Of a stretch of 64,000 nucleotides of DNA, positions 8,827 through 17,753 are shown piece after piece. Location: contig JAUILN010000006.1 in the NCBI GenBank assembly GCA_030432695.1, positions 496,001 through 560,000 on the forward strand, in the 5' to 3' direction. The notes under the pieces were generated by a model. It worked only from the letters and a program-made list of their open reading frames with translations. It made no database searches and was not told the DNA's origin. This DNA comes from a bacterium. GTDB taxonomy: Bacteria > Planctomycetota > UBA1135 > UBA2386. The position numbers and the translations under genes were made by a program. Numbering within the stretch: the stretch's first letter is position 1; the number at the start of each line of letters is the position of its first letter.

Positions 8827-9360
8827 TTGAGCGACCGCCCGGAACTCGATCCGGACGACCTGCTGCGTCGCAGTTACGCCGACCTCCGGCGGCTGGCAGC
8901 GAAGTTCCTCGACGCCGAGCGTCGGGACCACACGCTGCAGCCGACCGCCCTGGTCCATGAGGCGTGGCTGCGCCTCGCCGCCCAGGACTCGTCGCGCTGG
9001 CGTGACCGAGCCCACTTCCTGCGGCTGGCGGCGCGGATGATGCGGCGCATCCTCGTGAACCACGAGCGGGACCGGCGCCGGCTGAAGCGCGGCGGTGCCG
9101 AAGGGCGTCGGGTGCCGCTCTCGGACGAGTTGCGCGCCGGTCACAGCGACCCGTTGGATCTGGTGGCCCTCGACCAGGCGTTACGTCGCCTGTCCGGCAT
9201 CGATCCGCGCAAGGTCGAGGTCGTGAACCTCCGCTGGTTCGCCGGCCTCGAGCTGCTCGAGGTCGCCGAGGTGCTAGGCATCTCGCTGGCCCAGGTGAAG
9301 CGGGACTGGGCGCTCGCCAAGGCATGGTTGGCCCGGGAGCTCGACGCGGAGGCTGGATGA
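8827..9360 (+). CDS. ECF-type RNA polymerase sigma factor (TIGR02999-like)
   Basis: This sigma factor has about 177 residues. Region 2 reads DLLRRSYADLRRLAAKFL, then HTLQPTALVHEAWLRLA and RDRAHFLRLAARMMRRILVNHERDRR, the signature of the planctomycete/acidobacterial family TIGR02999. Region 4 is a helix-turn-helix (LLEVAEVLGISLAQVKRDWALAKAWL). The start is uncertain. I chose TTG 8827 because homology begins there; an in-frame GTG at 8725 would add 34 poorly conserved residues. The stop codon overlaps the ATG of the kinase gene by four bases (ATGA), so the two are translationally coupled. This pairing suggests a kinase-controlled sigma factor. Confidence 0.85.
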   Translation: MSDRPELDPDDLLRRSYADLRRLAAKFLDAERRDHTLQPTALVHEAWLRLAAQDSSRWRDRAHFLRLAARMMRRILVNHERDRRRLKRGGAEGRRVPLSDELRAGHSDPLDLVALDQALRRLSGIDPRKVEVVNLRWFAGLELLEVAEVLGISLAQVKRDWALAKAWLARELDAEAG

Positions 9361-11774
9361 AGGATCGCGGTTGGGAGCGGTTGGAGGCAGTCTTCGAGGC
9401 GGCGCGCGACGTCGAGGGCTCGGAGCGTCGGGCGATCCTGGATCGGGAGTGTGCCGACGATCCTGGACTACGACGGGAGGTCGAGTCGTTGCTCGCGACC
9501 GTTCCCCTCGGTGAGGACGCGTTCGAGCGCGGCGCACACGCTGCGGCCCGCGTGGTGCGCGACGTCGCGGGGCTCGGCGACCCGGTGCTCGGTCTGCACG
9601 TCGACGGTTGGGAGATCGTCCGCCCGGTGGGTTCCGGCGGGATGGCCACCGTGTACCTGGCGCTCGGCGGGGTCGGCCGCACCGAGCGCGCGGCGGTGAA
9701 GGTCGCCAACCCGGCCGCCGATCGGACCCGCTTCGCGGACAGCGCGCGGCTCGAGGCCGAGGTGCTGGCCTCGCTCGACCACCCGAGCATCGCGCGGTTT
9801 CTCGGGGCCGGCGAGCTGCCGGACGGCCGTCGCTACACGGTGATGGAGTTCGTCGACGGGGTGCCGATCACCGAGCACTCCGACCTGCGGGGGCTCGACG
9901 TCGAAGCGCGGCTCGTGCTGTTCGCCGAGGTCTGCGATGCGGTGGCCCACGCCCACCGGCGGCTGGTCGTGCACCGCGACCTGAAGCCCGCCAACGTGCT
10001 GGTCGACAGCGACGGTCGGCCACGCGTGGTCGACTTCGGGATCGCCAAGGTGCTGGAGCCGGTGGTGGCCGGCGAGGAGACCCGTGGTGGGCCGGCGACC
10101 ATGTTGCTGACACCGGAGTACACCAGTCCCGAGCAGGTGCGAGGTGAGCGTGCGACGACCGCGAGCGACGTGTACGCGCTCGGCCTGCTCTTGTACCGAC
10201 TGCTCGCCGGGGTGCCGGCGTACCGGGTCACGACCACCAATCCGGCGGAGATCGTCCGGGTCGTCTGCGAGACCGATCCACCGCTCGCCAGCCAGGCCGT
10301 GCTCGATGCCGCGGACGCCGCGGAGATCGCGGGACATCGCAGCACCTCGCCGGTCCGGCTGGCACGACGCCTCCGCGGCGACCTCGACAACGTGATCGCG
10401 CTCGCGCTGCGCAAGGAGCCGGCGGAGCGCTACGCCACGGTCGAGCGCCTGCTCGACGACGTGCAGCGGGTGCTGCGCGGCGAGCGGGCCGCGGCCCGGC
10501 CGCGCGGGCGGCTCGAGCGTCTGGTGCGCGTCGCGCGTCGACACCGCGTGGCGGTTGCGGCCGTTCTCGGTGTGTCGAGCGTGGCGGCGGTCGGCGGCGT
10601 CGTCACCTTCAACCAGGCGAGTCTGGCTCGGGTGCAGGCGACCACCGCGCGCACCGTGACCGAACTGCTGGTCGGCGTGGTCGAGTCGGCGGAGCCCGGG
10701 CGGTTGGAGGGCCTGGCCGCGGTGGACTTCGTCGCCGGGATCGAGGATCGGGTCGGTGCCGAGCCCGGGTTGGACCGTCGCGTCGTCGCGACGATCGATG
10801 CGGCGGTCGGGCGGATCTACGAGCGGCTCGGGGAGTACGACCGGGCCCTGGCGGCGTTGGAGCGGGCGCGGGCGACCTTCGCGGAGGAGGTCTCCGTGAC
10901 CGCGCGCGCGGAGGTTGCGGTGTGTCTGGCCCGCATCGGGGTTTGCCATCTGCGGCTCGGCCACAGCGACGATGCCACCGCCTCGTTCGAGGCCGCGATC
11001 GAGCTGGGGAGCGGTGACGACCCGGCGCTGGAAGCCACCGCGACCGCCGGACTCGGTGCGCTGGCCCGCGAGCGGGGCGATCACGCCGCGGCGGTCCGCC
11101 ATAGTGAGCGGGCCCTGGAGCTTCGGCGGACGGTGCTCGAGCCCGGCCATCCCGACATCGTGGTGGCCATGAACAACCTCGCGGCGGCGCGTTGGGGGGC
11201 GGGCGACCTCGAAGGGACCGAACGCGTGCTGTTGCAAGCTCGGGAGGCCGCCGGCCGGAGCGGTCTCGACAACCAGCCGATCGGCGCCCAGGTGCTCCAC
11301 AATCTGGGCGTGCTCTACGACTCGCTCGATCAGCTGGAGCGGGCGCGCGTCACCCTCGAGGAGGCCCTCGCGCTACGGCGATCCATCCTGCCGGCGACGC
11401 ATACCCAGGTGGCCGAGACGCTCTACGCCCTGGCCTGGGTCTACCAGCAGCTCGCCCTGCCCGAGCGGGCGATCGAGCTGATGGAGTCCAGCCTGGCGAT
11501 CATGGAGTCCGCGACTCCCGAGAGCTGGAAGGTGGCCGACGCGCGTTCGGCGCTGGGTCAGTTCCTGGTCGAGTGCGGCCGCCTCGAGGCGGCGGAGCCG
11601 TTGCTCGGCGCGTCACTCGGCGTGCTGGAGGCCGAACTCGGTCGCGAGCACGAGCACGTCCAGGAGGCCGCGCAGCGCTGGATCGACCTGCTGCGCGCGA
11701 CCGGTCGCGATGCCGAGGCCGATGCGGTGCGCGAGCGGATCCCGGCGGCGGTCGGGCACCACATGCATCGGTGA
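9357..11774 (+). CDS. Ser/Thr protein kinase with TPR repeats
   Basis: This is an 805-residue membrane kinase. An about 80-residue N-terminal helical region is followed by a complete kinase domain (about residues 85-370). It has the glycine loop VGSGGMATVY near residue 91, the lysine in AVKV, the HRDLKPANVLV catalytic loop near 205, VDFGIAK, TPEYTSPEQ and SDVYALGLLLYRLL. One transmembrane helix lies near residues 398-418. The outer part is a run of tetratricopeptide repeats (for example NLGVLYDSLDQLERARVTLEEAL) up to the C-terminus. It is likely to sense through the TPR part and signal to the coupled ECF sigma factor. The stop lies 17 bases from the convergent stop of the decahaem cytochrome gene. 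Confidence 0.9.
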   Translation: MKDRGWERLEAVFEAARDVEGSERRAILDRECADDPGLRREVESLLATVPLGEDAFERGAHAAARVVRDVAGLGDPVLGLHVDGWEIVRPVGSGGMATVYLALGGVGRTERAAVKVANPAADRTRFADSARLEAEVLASLDHPSIARFLGAGELPDGRRYTVMEFVDGVPITEHSDLRGLDVEARLVLFAEVCDAVAHAHRRLVVHRDLKPANVLVDSDGRPRVVDFGIAKVLEPVVAGEETRGGPATMLLTPEYTSPEQVRGERATTASDVYALGLLLYRLLAGVPAYRVTTTNPAEIVRVVCETDPPLASQAVLDAADAAEIAGHRSTSPVRLARRLRGDLDNVIALALRKEPAERYATVERLLDDVQRVLRGERAAARPRGRLERLVRVARRHRVAVAAVLGVSSVAAVGGVVTFNQASLARVQATTARTVTELLVGVVESAEPGRLEGLAAVDFVAGIEDRVGAEPGLDRRVVATIDAAVGRIYERLGEYDRALAALERARATFAEEVSVTARAEVAVCLARIGVCHLRLGHSDDATASFEAAIELGSGDDPALEATATAGLGALARERGDHAAAVRHSERALELRRTVLEPGHPDIVVAMNNLAAARWGAGDLEGTERVLLQAREAAGRSGLDNQPIGAQVLHNLGVLYDSLDQLERARVTLEEALALRRSILPATHTQVAETLYALAWVYQQLALPERAIELMESSLAIMESATPESWKVADARSALGQFLVECGRLEAAEPLLGASLGVLEAELGREHEHVQEAAQRWIDLLRATGRDAEADAVRERIPAAVGHHMHR

Positions 11775-11791
11775 GACTCGATCGAAGCCTG

Positions 11792-14656
11792 TCATCGGCC
11801 GTGCAGCACCCGGACGTCGAGCGCTCGACCGGGACCGTGACACGTCGCGCACGCTTCCTCGCCCGCCGCGCTCGTGTTGGTCTCGGCGTGGGCGCGGGTC
11901 GCGCGGCCGTCATGGCAGGACGTGCAGGCGAAGTACCAGGACCGGGTCGGGTGGCCGAGTCCGTCGGGATGGTCGCGGGGCGCGGGCGCGGGCCAGGCGT
12001 CGTTGTCGGTGCCGTGGCACGACGCGCAGTCGGCCGTGCCGTCCGGCATCACCGGGTAGCCCACGTGCTCGTAGGTGTGCGCGGTGAAGTTGTCGGGATA
12101 GCCGAGACCGAAACCGTTCACGACGTAGTCCGCACCCTCGGTCAGCTCCCGGCCGTGGTGGATCTTGTGGAGCATCGTGCGGAAGTCGATGGTCGTGCCG
12201 GGCGTCTCGGTGGCGCCCGGCGCGACGTAGCGTGGGCGGTCTTCGGCGCCGGCCACCGTGTGGCACTGCGCGCAGCTCGCGTAGCCGCGGCGGCCGCCGC
12301 CGTGGAACTCGATGTCGACGTGGCAGGCGTAGCAGGTCTGGGGCGAGTCGATCCGAGCCGGTAGTTCGACCTCGTCCGCGTCGCCGACCAGGAAGGCGAA
12401 GTCGGTCGGCGGGCTGACCGACCAGTAGTCGGTGTCCTCGTCGAAGACCGAGAAGGTGAACCCGGTCCGGGCACTCATGTTGAGCTGGTAGGTGCCACTC
12501 GCGACCGGCAGGCCGGTCCAGTCGCCGGCTGAGCTGTCGAGGCCGGGGGACTGGTTCAGGGTGCCCGGGTAGGTCGCCGGCACCAGGAAGTCGGTCGTGT
12601 AGCTGACCACCACCTGGGCGCCGTCGCCGAACTCCAACTCCTCACGGATCGCGCCACTCGGCAGGTCCAGCGAGTAGTCGGTGCCCAGCGCCTTCGGGGT
12701 CAGGGTCACCGACTCGATGGTCGTGCCGACGTCGTGGAACATCGCCAGTGCCGGCTTGTAGCCGTTCGACGCGTTGACCGCGCCGAGCCACAGCCGGTCG
12801 CCGTCGACCCACTGGATCCGGAAGTACTCCTCCTGACCCATGACCCCGTCGGCGAGGACCACGTAGTCGTTGCGGTCGAACTCCGCACCGTCGCCGGTCT
12901 GGACGTCGACGAAGTTCTGCCGGGCGTCTGCCGGTGCCGCGAGCGTGGAGGTGTTGCCGGCCGAAGCGGTGCGTGCCCAGACCGAGGTCGGCGCGCCGCG
13001 GTCGTCCCACAGAGGGGCGCGGTCGGTCGAGAAGGTGTCCAGGCCACCGGTCGAGAGGCCGGCCCGTTCGAGCTGCACGACCTCGGGGACCCGCAGCGTG
13101 TAGGGCTGCGCGCCGTCGACGAAGCTGCTCGCCAGGTTGACCAGGTGCAGGAGGTTGGGATTCGCGGTGGGCCCCGCGATGGTCAGCTCCCAGCGCGACA
13201 GATCGCCGGGGTCGACCGCATTGCCGGCGTCGTCGGTGATCGTGAAGGTGACGTCGATCGCTTCGTCGGTGTCGAGCGTGCCGTCGTCGTCGTGCATCCC
13301 GGCCTCGGCGAGCGCGGTGATCTCGAGTCGGAGTCCCGGGTTCTGGGCCGGGTCGAGCAGCGGGTGGATGTGCGCGGTCTCGACGTCGAGCGGGCCGCCG
13401 GAGACCTTGTGACACAGCGTGCAGGCCGAGTTGTCGGGCTGCGGTGGCATCCGGTTCAGGTTGGCGCGGTAGGACCGCTCCGGGTCCCAGTCGTCGTGGC
13501 ACGACGCGCAGGCGTCGATCGACGGCTGCGAGTAGATGAGCCGTCCGTCGGCAGGCGCCTCGAGAGGTCCGTCGCCGTCCGGGTCGCCGTGACATGACGC
13601 GCAGTCCACAGGGCCCTGGCGCTGCAGGTCCTCCTTCCGCTGCGCGTCTTCGCTCGCGTCGCCGTAGCCGGTGTCACGCGGCATCGGCTGCGACAGGCTC
13701 GGCCAGCGCGGGTAGAGCACGTGGCTGAAGTCGTGGACGCTGTTGCCGAAGCCGACCAGGCGGTAGGGCTTGGGCGGCACCGTGTAGTCACGGTTGCCGT
13801 CGACGTCGGTGCCCATTCCCAGCACGCTCGGCAGCGCGGCACCGGAGTGGATCTTGTGGATCATGATCCGGAAGTCGATGCCGACGCCAGGCGTTCCGTC
13901 GGCCACAGCCGGGTCGTTGCGATCCTCGGCGCCGCTGGTGTGGCACAGGAGGCAGCCGTTGAAGTCGGTGCGATTGCCGCCGTGGGCGCTCAACTCGTCG
14001 TGGCAGGTCTGACAGTTCTCCTGCTGCGCCACCGCTCGGAGGTCGGTCGCGGTCGCGTCGCCGAACAGCAGGTGGGCGACCGTGTTGTCGAGGTCGAGGA
14101 CGACGGTGCCGTCGGAGTACTCGACGTCGGTGCGGGCCTCGATACCGATCGTGTAGGTGCCCGACAGGAGCGGTTGACCGGCGAAGACTCCATCGGTGAA
14201 CGCGCCGGTGTAGTTGTAGGGCTCCGCGTAGGTGGCCGGGATGGGTTCCGCGAAGGTGTAGAGGAGCGTGCCATCGCCGAGCACCGTGGTCCGCTCGACC
14301 ATGTCGGAGCGCGAGGTGAGCACCCGTTGATAGGCGAAGCTCGGCCCCGACAGGTAGATCGCGTTCCGGCTCCAGTCGGCGGGGGGGATCGGGTCGCCCG
14401 CGTCGTCCTCGACGGTGAATCGCACCCGGATCGTGTCGCCGACCCGGAAGGCGCCGCCGGCACCCGAGCCACCCTCGAGTGCGAGTACCTCGATGTGGAA
14501 GCCGGGCAGGGCGGTCCCGGGCGGAAGGGGGCGGTCCGGGCTGTTCCCGTCACGCCCGTCGCTGCCCGAGCAGGCGGACAGGGCGAGGGCTCCGATCAGC
14601 GCGAGACCGGTCGACGGTGAAAGGCCGGGGCGGCGGCGCAGCCTCGGGTTCTGCAT
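11792..14656 (-). CDS. OmcA/MtrC-family decahaem c-type cytochrome lipoprotein
   Basis: This is a 954-residue outer-surface cytochrome. The ATG at 14656 gives a lipoprotein signal peptide ending LALSAC. There are exactly ten CXXCH haem sites: CQTCH, CLLCH, CASCH, CASCH, CTLCH, CYACH, CAQCH, CASCH, CTSCH and CATCH. They form two pentahaem groups (five in the middle, five in the last about 160 residues) separated by beta domains. The sequences DFRIMIHKIHSG and DFRTMLHKIHHG are hallmarks of the OmcA/MtrC family. The length is somewhat above that of Shewanella MtrC or OmcA. It is the last gene of the four-gene electron-transfer operon and would be the terminal, externally exposed reductase. Confidence 0.9.
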   Translation of the reverse strand: MQNPRLRRRPGLSPSTGLALIGALALSACSGSDGRDGNSPDRPLPPGTALPGFHIEVLALEGGSGAGGAFRVGDTIRVRFTVEDDAGDPIPPADWSRNAIYLSGPSFAYQRVLTSRSDMVERTTVLGDGTLLYTFAEPIPATYAEPYNYTGAFTDGVFAGQPLLSGTYTIGIEARTDVEYSDGTVVLDLDNTVAHLLFGDATATDLRAVAQQENCQTCHDELSAHGGNRTDFNGCLLCHTSGAEDRNDPAVADGTPGVGIDFRIMIHKIHSGAALPSVLGMGTDVDGNRDYTVPPKPYRLVGFGNSVHDFSHVLYPRWPSLSQPMPRDTGYGDASEDAQRKEDLQRQGPVDCASCHGDPDGDGPLEAPADGRLIYSQPSIDACASCHDDWDPERSYRANLNRMPPQPDNSACTLCHKVSGGPLDVETAHIHPLLDPAQNPGLRLEITALAEAGMHDDDGTLDTDEAIDVTFTITDDAGNAVDPGDLSRWELTIAGPTANPNLLHLVNLASSFVDGAQPYTLRVPEVVQLERAGLSTGGLDTFSTDRAPLWDDRGAPTSVWARTASAGNTSTLAAPADARQNFVDVQTGDGAEFDRNDYVVLADGVMGQEEYFRIQWVDGDRLWLGAVNASNGYKPALAMFHDVGTTIESVTLTPKALGTDYSLDLPSGAIREELEFGDGAQVVVSYTTDFLVPATYPGTLNQSPGLDSSAGDWTGLPVASGTYQLNMSARTGFTFSVFDEDTDYWSVSPPTDFAFLVGDADEVELPARIDSPQTCYACHVDIEFHGGGRRGYASCAQCHTVAGAEDRPRYVAPGATETPGTTIDFRTMLHKIHHGRELTEGADYVVNGFGLGYPDNFTAHTYEHVGYPVMPDGTADCASCHGTDNDAWPAPAPRDHPDGLGHPTRSWYFACTSCHDGRATRAHAETNTSAAGEEACATCHGPGRALDVRVLHGR

Positions 14657-14718
14657 GGTGGTTCTCGAAGCGAGGCGCCGGGCGGCGCTCCAAGGGGGTG
14701 CGACGCACCGCGAGCGAT

Positions 14719-15768
14719 TCACCGGTGGCAAGCGGTGCACTCGGTGCCGTTGTCCGGATGCGGGAGGAACACGCCGTTGCCGTGACACAGTCGACAGTTC
14801 ATCGCCGGATTGTGGCCTGGGGGCAGCGAGGTGCCCTGGTGCTGCGGCACCGCCTTGTGGCAGGTCGCACAGCCCGAGTCCTGCAGCGGGAAGTGGCAAC
14901 CAGTGCAGTGGCGGTTGCGCGGCGCACCGAAGCCGGCCCGGTGCGAGCGCGGCGCGGTCGACTGGTGGCAGCGGTCGCAGAAGTCGGTGCGGTGGCAGGT
15001 CGCGCAGCTCTGGCGGTCGATCGACGACTGGATGCCGTGGCCGCGGATCCGGAAGAAGTTGGTGTGGCTCTGCGGCAGTTGATGCCGGTGGCAGTTGTTG
15101 CAGCTCTGCTCCTCCTGGTGGCAGAGATCGCAGCGGTTCTCGGTCGCGTCGTCCCTGGCCCGGACCGCGAAGCCGTGCTGGCGGGTCCAGGCGGTGTCGT
15201 GGGTCGACGGCTTCCAGTCGCGGTCGATCCCGTTCTCGTGACAGGTGCTGCACTCGTTCGAGGCACCCGACTCGGCATGGCAGTCCATGCAGTCGTCCTT
15301 GCCGATCGACGGCAGCGGGATGTCCGACGAGGTCGCGATGTCGCCGTGGCAGGTGGCGCACTCGGTGCGCGCGGTGTGGACCCGGTGCTGGAAGCGGAGG
15401 CCGTCGGGCAGGTCCGCGACGTGGCTGGCGCGGTAGTGGCCGCTCTCGTCGAACAGCGTCTCGACGTCCAGCGACTCCGGTCCGAGGCCGAGCTGCTTGT
15501 GACAGGGAATGCACAGCTGGGGGCCGGGCTTCTGCATCGTGCCGTCCTGCCGAACGGCATGGCAGAAGGAGCACTCCAGCTCGCGGCCGCCGACGTGGAC
15601 CGAGTGGTCGAAGCGAGAGGGCACGAAGCCACGGCTGCTGCCGGGGGAGACCAGGCAAGAGGTGACCACTACGGTGGTGACCAGCGCGGCCAGCACGCAG
15701 ACGAGGCGTTGCCAGATGGCTCGCGAACTCGCGACGGGCGGTGCCGAGGACCGACTCAGAACGTCCAT
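14719..15768 (-). CDS. 13-haem c-type cytochrome lipoprotein
   Basis: This is a 349-residue protein with 13 CXXCH sites (CSFCH, CIPCH, CATCH, CMDCH, CSTCH, CDLCH, CNNCH, CATCH, CDRCH, CTGCH, CATCH, CRLCH, CTACH), about one per 25 residues, and many extra His residues for bis-His ligation. A hydrophobic N-terminal segment (LVCVLAALVTTVVVTSC) with a Cys predicts export and lipid anchoring. The opening FDHSVHVGGRELECSFCH resembles periplasmic multihaem carriers. The gene overlaps the barrel gene by 13 bases. By position it replaces the decahaem MtrA as the haem wire inserted in or docked to the outer-membrane barrel; that role is inferred. Haem number and lipid anchor both differ from MtrA. Confidence 0.85.
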   Translation of the reverse strand: MDVLSRSSAPPVASSRAIWQRLVCVLAALVTTVVVTSCLVSPGSSRGFVPSRFDHSVHVGGRELECSFCHAVRQDGTMQKPGPQLCIPCHKQLGLGPESLDVETLFDESGHYRASHVADLPDGLRFQHRVHTARTECATCHGDIATSSDIPLPSIGKDDCMDCHAESGASNECSTCHENGIDRDWKPSTHDTAWTRQHGFAVRARDDATENRCDLCHQEEQSCNNCHRHQLPQSHTNFFRIRGHGIQSSIDRQSCATCHRTDFCDRCHQSTAPRSHRAGFGAPRNRHCTGCHFPLQDSGCATCHKAVPQHQGTSLPPGHNPAMNCRLCHGNGVFLPHPDNGTECTACHR

Positions 15769-17747
15769 GTGACCCTCGCCTCGAAGGTGTGGAACAGGTC
15801 GCCCGCGGCGTCCTCGATGCGATACTGGACGCGGGCGCTCCAGTCCTCGGCGAGGTCGTGTTCGACGCGGAGGTAGGCCGAGTAGATGTCCTGGCGCTCG
15901 GCCTGGAACTGCCAGTCGTAGCGATACAGCGAGTAGTCGGTGCCGAGCGAGGTCTCCCAGTCGGTCGCGACCTGCCAGGTCACGTCGCCGTAGATCGCCA
16001 GCACGTCATCACCCTGGCTCGCGCGGTAGGCGTCGACGCTGGCGCTCACCGAGACGGTCTCGTCCTCGGGGTCGTCGAACCAGGTGATGGTGCCGTAGTA
16101 GCGCTCGTAGTCGCGGTTGAACTGGCCTTCGTCCGCGGTGTCGGTGAGGCGTCGCACGTCGAAGCCTCCGGTGAGGTCGACCTGGGAGGAGAGCATCTGC
16201 GTCAGGCTGGCGGAGAACTGGCGATACGGGTTGAGATCGAACAGCGAGTTCCAGAACGGATCGAACTCGAGGGTCTGGCGGACCTGGGTGTTCAGCAGTT
16301 CGGTGTAGGCGACCTGCAGCGACAGGCCGAGGTCTTCGAGGTCGGTCTGGACCCGGGCGTGCACGTCGAGCGAACGGCCGTCTAGGAGGTTGTGGCGCGC
16401 GTGCAGCAGCGTCGAGCGCCCAACTGACTGCCACGCGGAGAAGCCGACCATGTCGTCGGTGAACTCCTGGCCGTCGCGCTCGTCGTCGACGTGGACCCAC
16501 TCGGTGCGCAGCCGACCGCCGTCCCAGGGGCGGGCTTCGCCCCAGATGCCCGAGAGGAACTCGCCGGAGTCGTGGCCCGAGTGGTAGCGGGTCGGCAGGC
16601 CGACGAAGCCGCCGACGCTGCCGCGGAACTCGGCGAATTCCTGGGAGTCGACCCGCACGCCGTCGAGGAACAAGGTGCGCGGGGTGTCGAGGATGGTCTG
16701 CCTGCCGATCCGCACCAACTCGACCCCGGGCGTGCGGTGCACGTCGACCCAGGCATCCCAGAGGTGCAGTTCGACGCCGTTGTCGTAGGTCTCGTTGATG
16801 CCGTTGAGCGGGTTGAAGGTATCGATGCCGTCCAGATCGAAGCGGCCGCGGCCGAGGAAGTGCGCGGTCACGTCGTGGCGGCGCGAGTCGCCGAAGTCGA
16901 CACCGAGGATCGCGGTGAAGTCCTGGTCGGTGTTGCCGGAAGTGCCGTCGAGGCCGGCGCCCGGGTCCTCGGCATGGCGGCCGCGGTAGTCGAGGGTGAG
17001 GAAGCCGTCGATCGGGTAGGCCGGCTCCGCGAGAGGCTCGGTCGAGCCGGACGTGCGGTCGGCGAGCGCTGCGGCGGCGGCCTCCGGGTCTTGGGCGGCG
17101 CCTTCGGAGTCCGCTGCGCGGGCCGGGTCGAGCGCCGGATCGGCGGCTCGGCCGGGATCGTCGCGGACCTGCTCGGGCTCGCGGTTCACCGGTGCCGCGC
17201 CGGGCAGCAGGCGTTCCAAGGCGTTCCGGGCCTGATCGACCTCGTCGGGTGGTCGGACCGGGTCCTGTGGTGGAGTCGTGCGTTCGTCGGCTCCCTGAGC
17301 AGCTCCCGCGCCGGTCGCCGTGCCCGCGGCGGCACCCGGAGCACCCTCGGGTCCGGTGTCGGGATCCTGCTCGCCAGCCCCTGCGGGCCGCTCGGCTCCC
17401 GACTCGACGGGCGGCGGTGGCGGCGGCGGCGGGCCCGCGGGGACCTCGACGTTCGGCGGCAACTCCTCGCGGGTGGTCGGCGGGGTGGTCTCACCACGCA
17501 GCAGTCGACGGAGTGCCTCCGCCGCCGCCGCGGCCGGGTCGACCTCCTCGCGACGGGTCGGGTCCTGCGTCGTGCCGGCGGCGGGCTTCGGCTGCTTCTC
17601 CGGATCCTGCTTCTCCGGATCTTGCCGTGGCGGATCCTGGGCCCACGCCAGAGCACACGCCGCGAGCCAGCACAGGCACGTGCGCAACGAGCGCCGGGGG
17701 ATGGACCAGGGCCTCCGGGGTCCGGTCGGGAGCGCGGGTCTGGTCAC
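15756..17747 (-). CDS. Outer-membrane beta-barrel of the electron conduit (MtrB/PioB-like role)
   Basis: This is a 663-residue protein. The signal peptide ends near ALAWAQ. Residues about 37-240 are low-complexity, rich in Pro, Ala, Glu and Asp, with QDPEK repeated and an eight-proline run. From about residue 245 the sequence shows alternating amphipathic strands (FLTLDYRGRH, HDVTAHFLGRGRF, SLQVAYTELL, YSAYLRVEHDL) and ends VTWTF, the aromatic C-terminal signature of outer-membrane barrels. It lies between the NapC-like gene (6 bases upstream) and the 13-haem gene (overlapping). It is therefore likely to be the porin sheath that lets haems cross the outer membrane. I cannot show direct homology to MtrB from motifs alone. 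Confidence 0.75.
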   Translation of the reverse strand: MTRPALPTGPRRPWSIPRRSLRTCLCWLAACALAWAQDPPRQDPEKQDPEKQPKPAAGTTQDPTRREEVDPAAAAAEALRRLLRGETTPPTTREELPPNVEVPAGPPPPPPPPVESGAERPAGAGEQDPDTGPEGAPGAAAGTATGAGAAQGADERTTPPQDPVRPPDEVDQARNALERLLPGAAPVNREPEQVRDDPGRAADPALDPARAADSEGAAQDPEAAAAALADRTSGSTEPLAEPAYPIDGFLTLDYRGRHAEDPGAGLDGTSGNTDQDFTAILGVDFGDSRRHDVTAHFLGRGRFDLDGIDTFNPLNGINETYDNGVELHLWDAWVDVHRTPGVELVRIGRQTILDTPRTLFLDGVRVDSQEFAEFRGSVGGFVGLPTRYHSGHDSGEFLSGIWGEARPWDGGRLRTEWVHVDDERDGQEFTDDMVGFSAWQSVGRSTLLHARHNLLDGRSLDVHARVQTDLEDLGLSLQVAYTELLNTQVRQTLEFDPFWNSLFDLNPYRQFSASLTQMLSSQVDLTGGFDVRRLTDTADEGQFNRDYERYYGTITWFDDPEDETVSVSASVDAYRASQGDDVLAIYGDVTWQVATDWETSLGTDYSLYRYDWQFQAERQDIYSAYLRVEHDLAEDWSARVQYRIEDAAGDLFHTFEARVTWTF

Positions 17748-17753
17748 AGCCCT

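Noticed and set aside
11792..15658. A 1288-codon minus-strand frame that appears to extend the decahaem gene
   Set aside because: The part above 14656 is an out-of-frame reading of the 13-haem gene. The lipobox start at 14656 is far better.
17590..17620. Short direct repeat in the barrel gene (QDPEK twice)
   Set aside because: It is a small duplication inside a low-complexity linker and needs no separate explanation.
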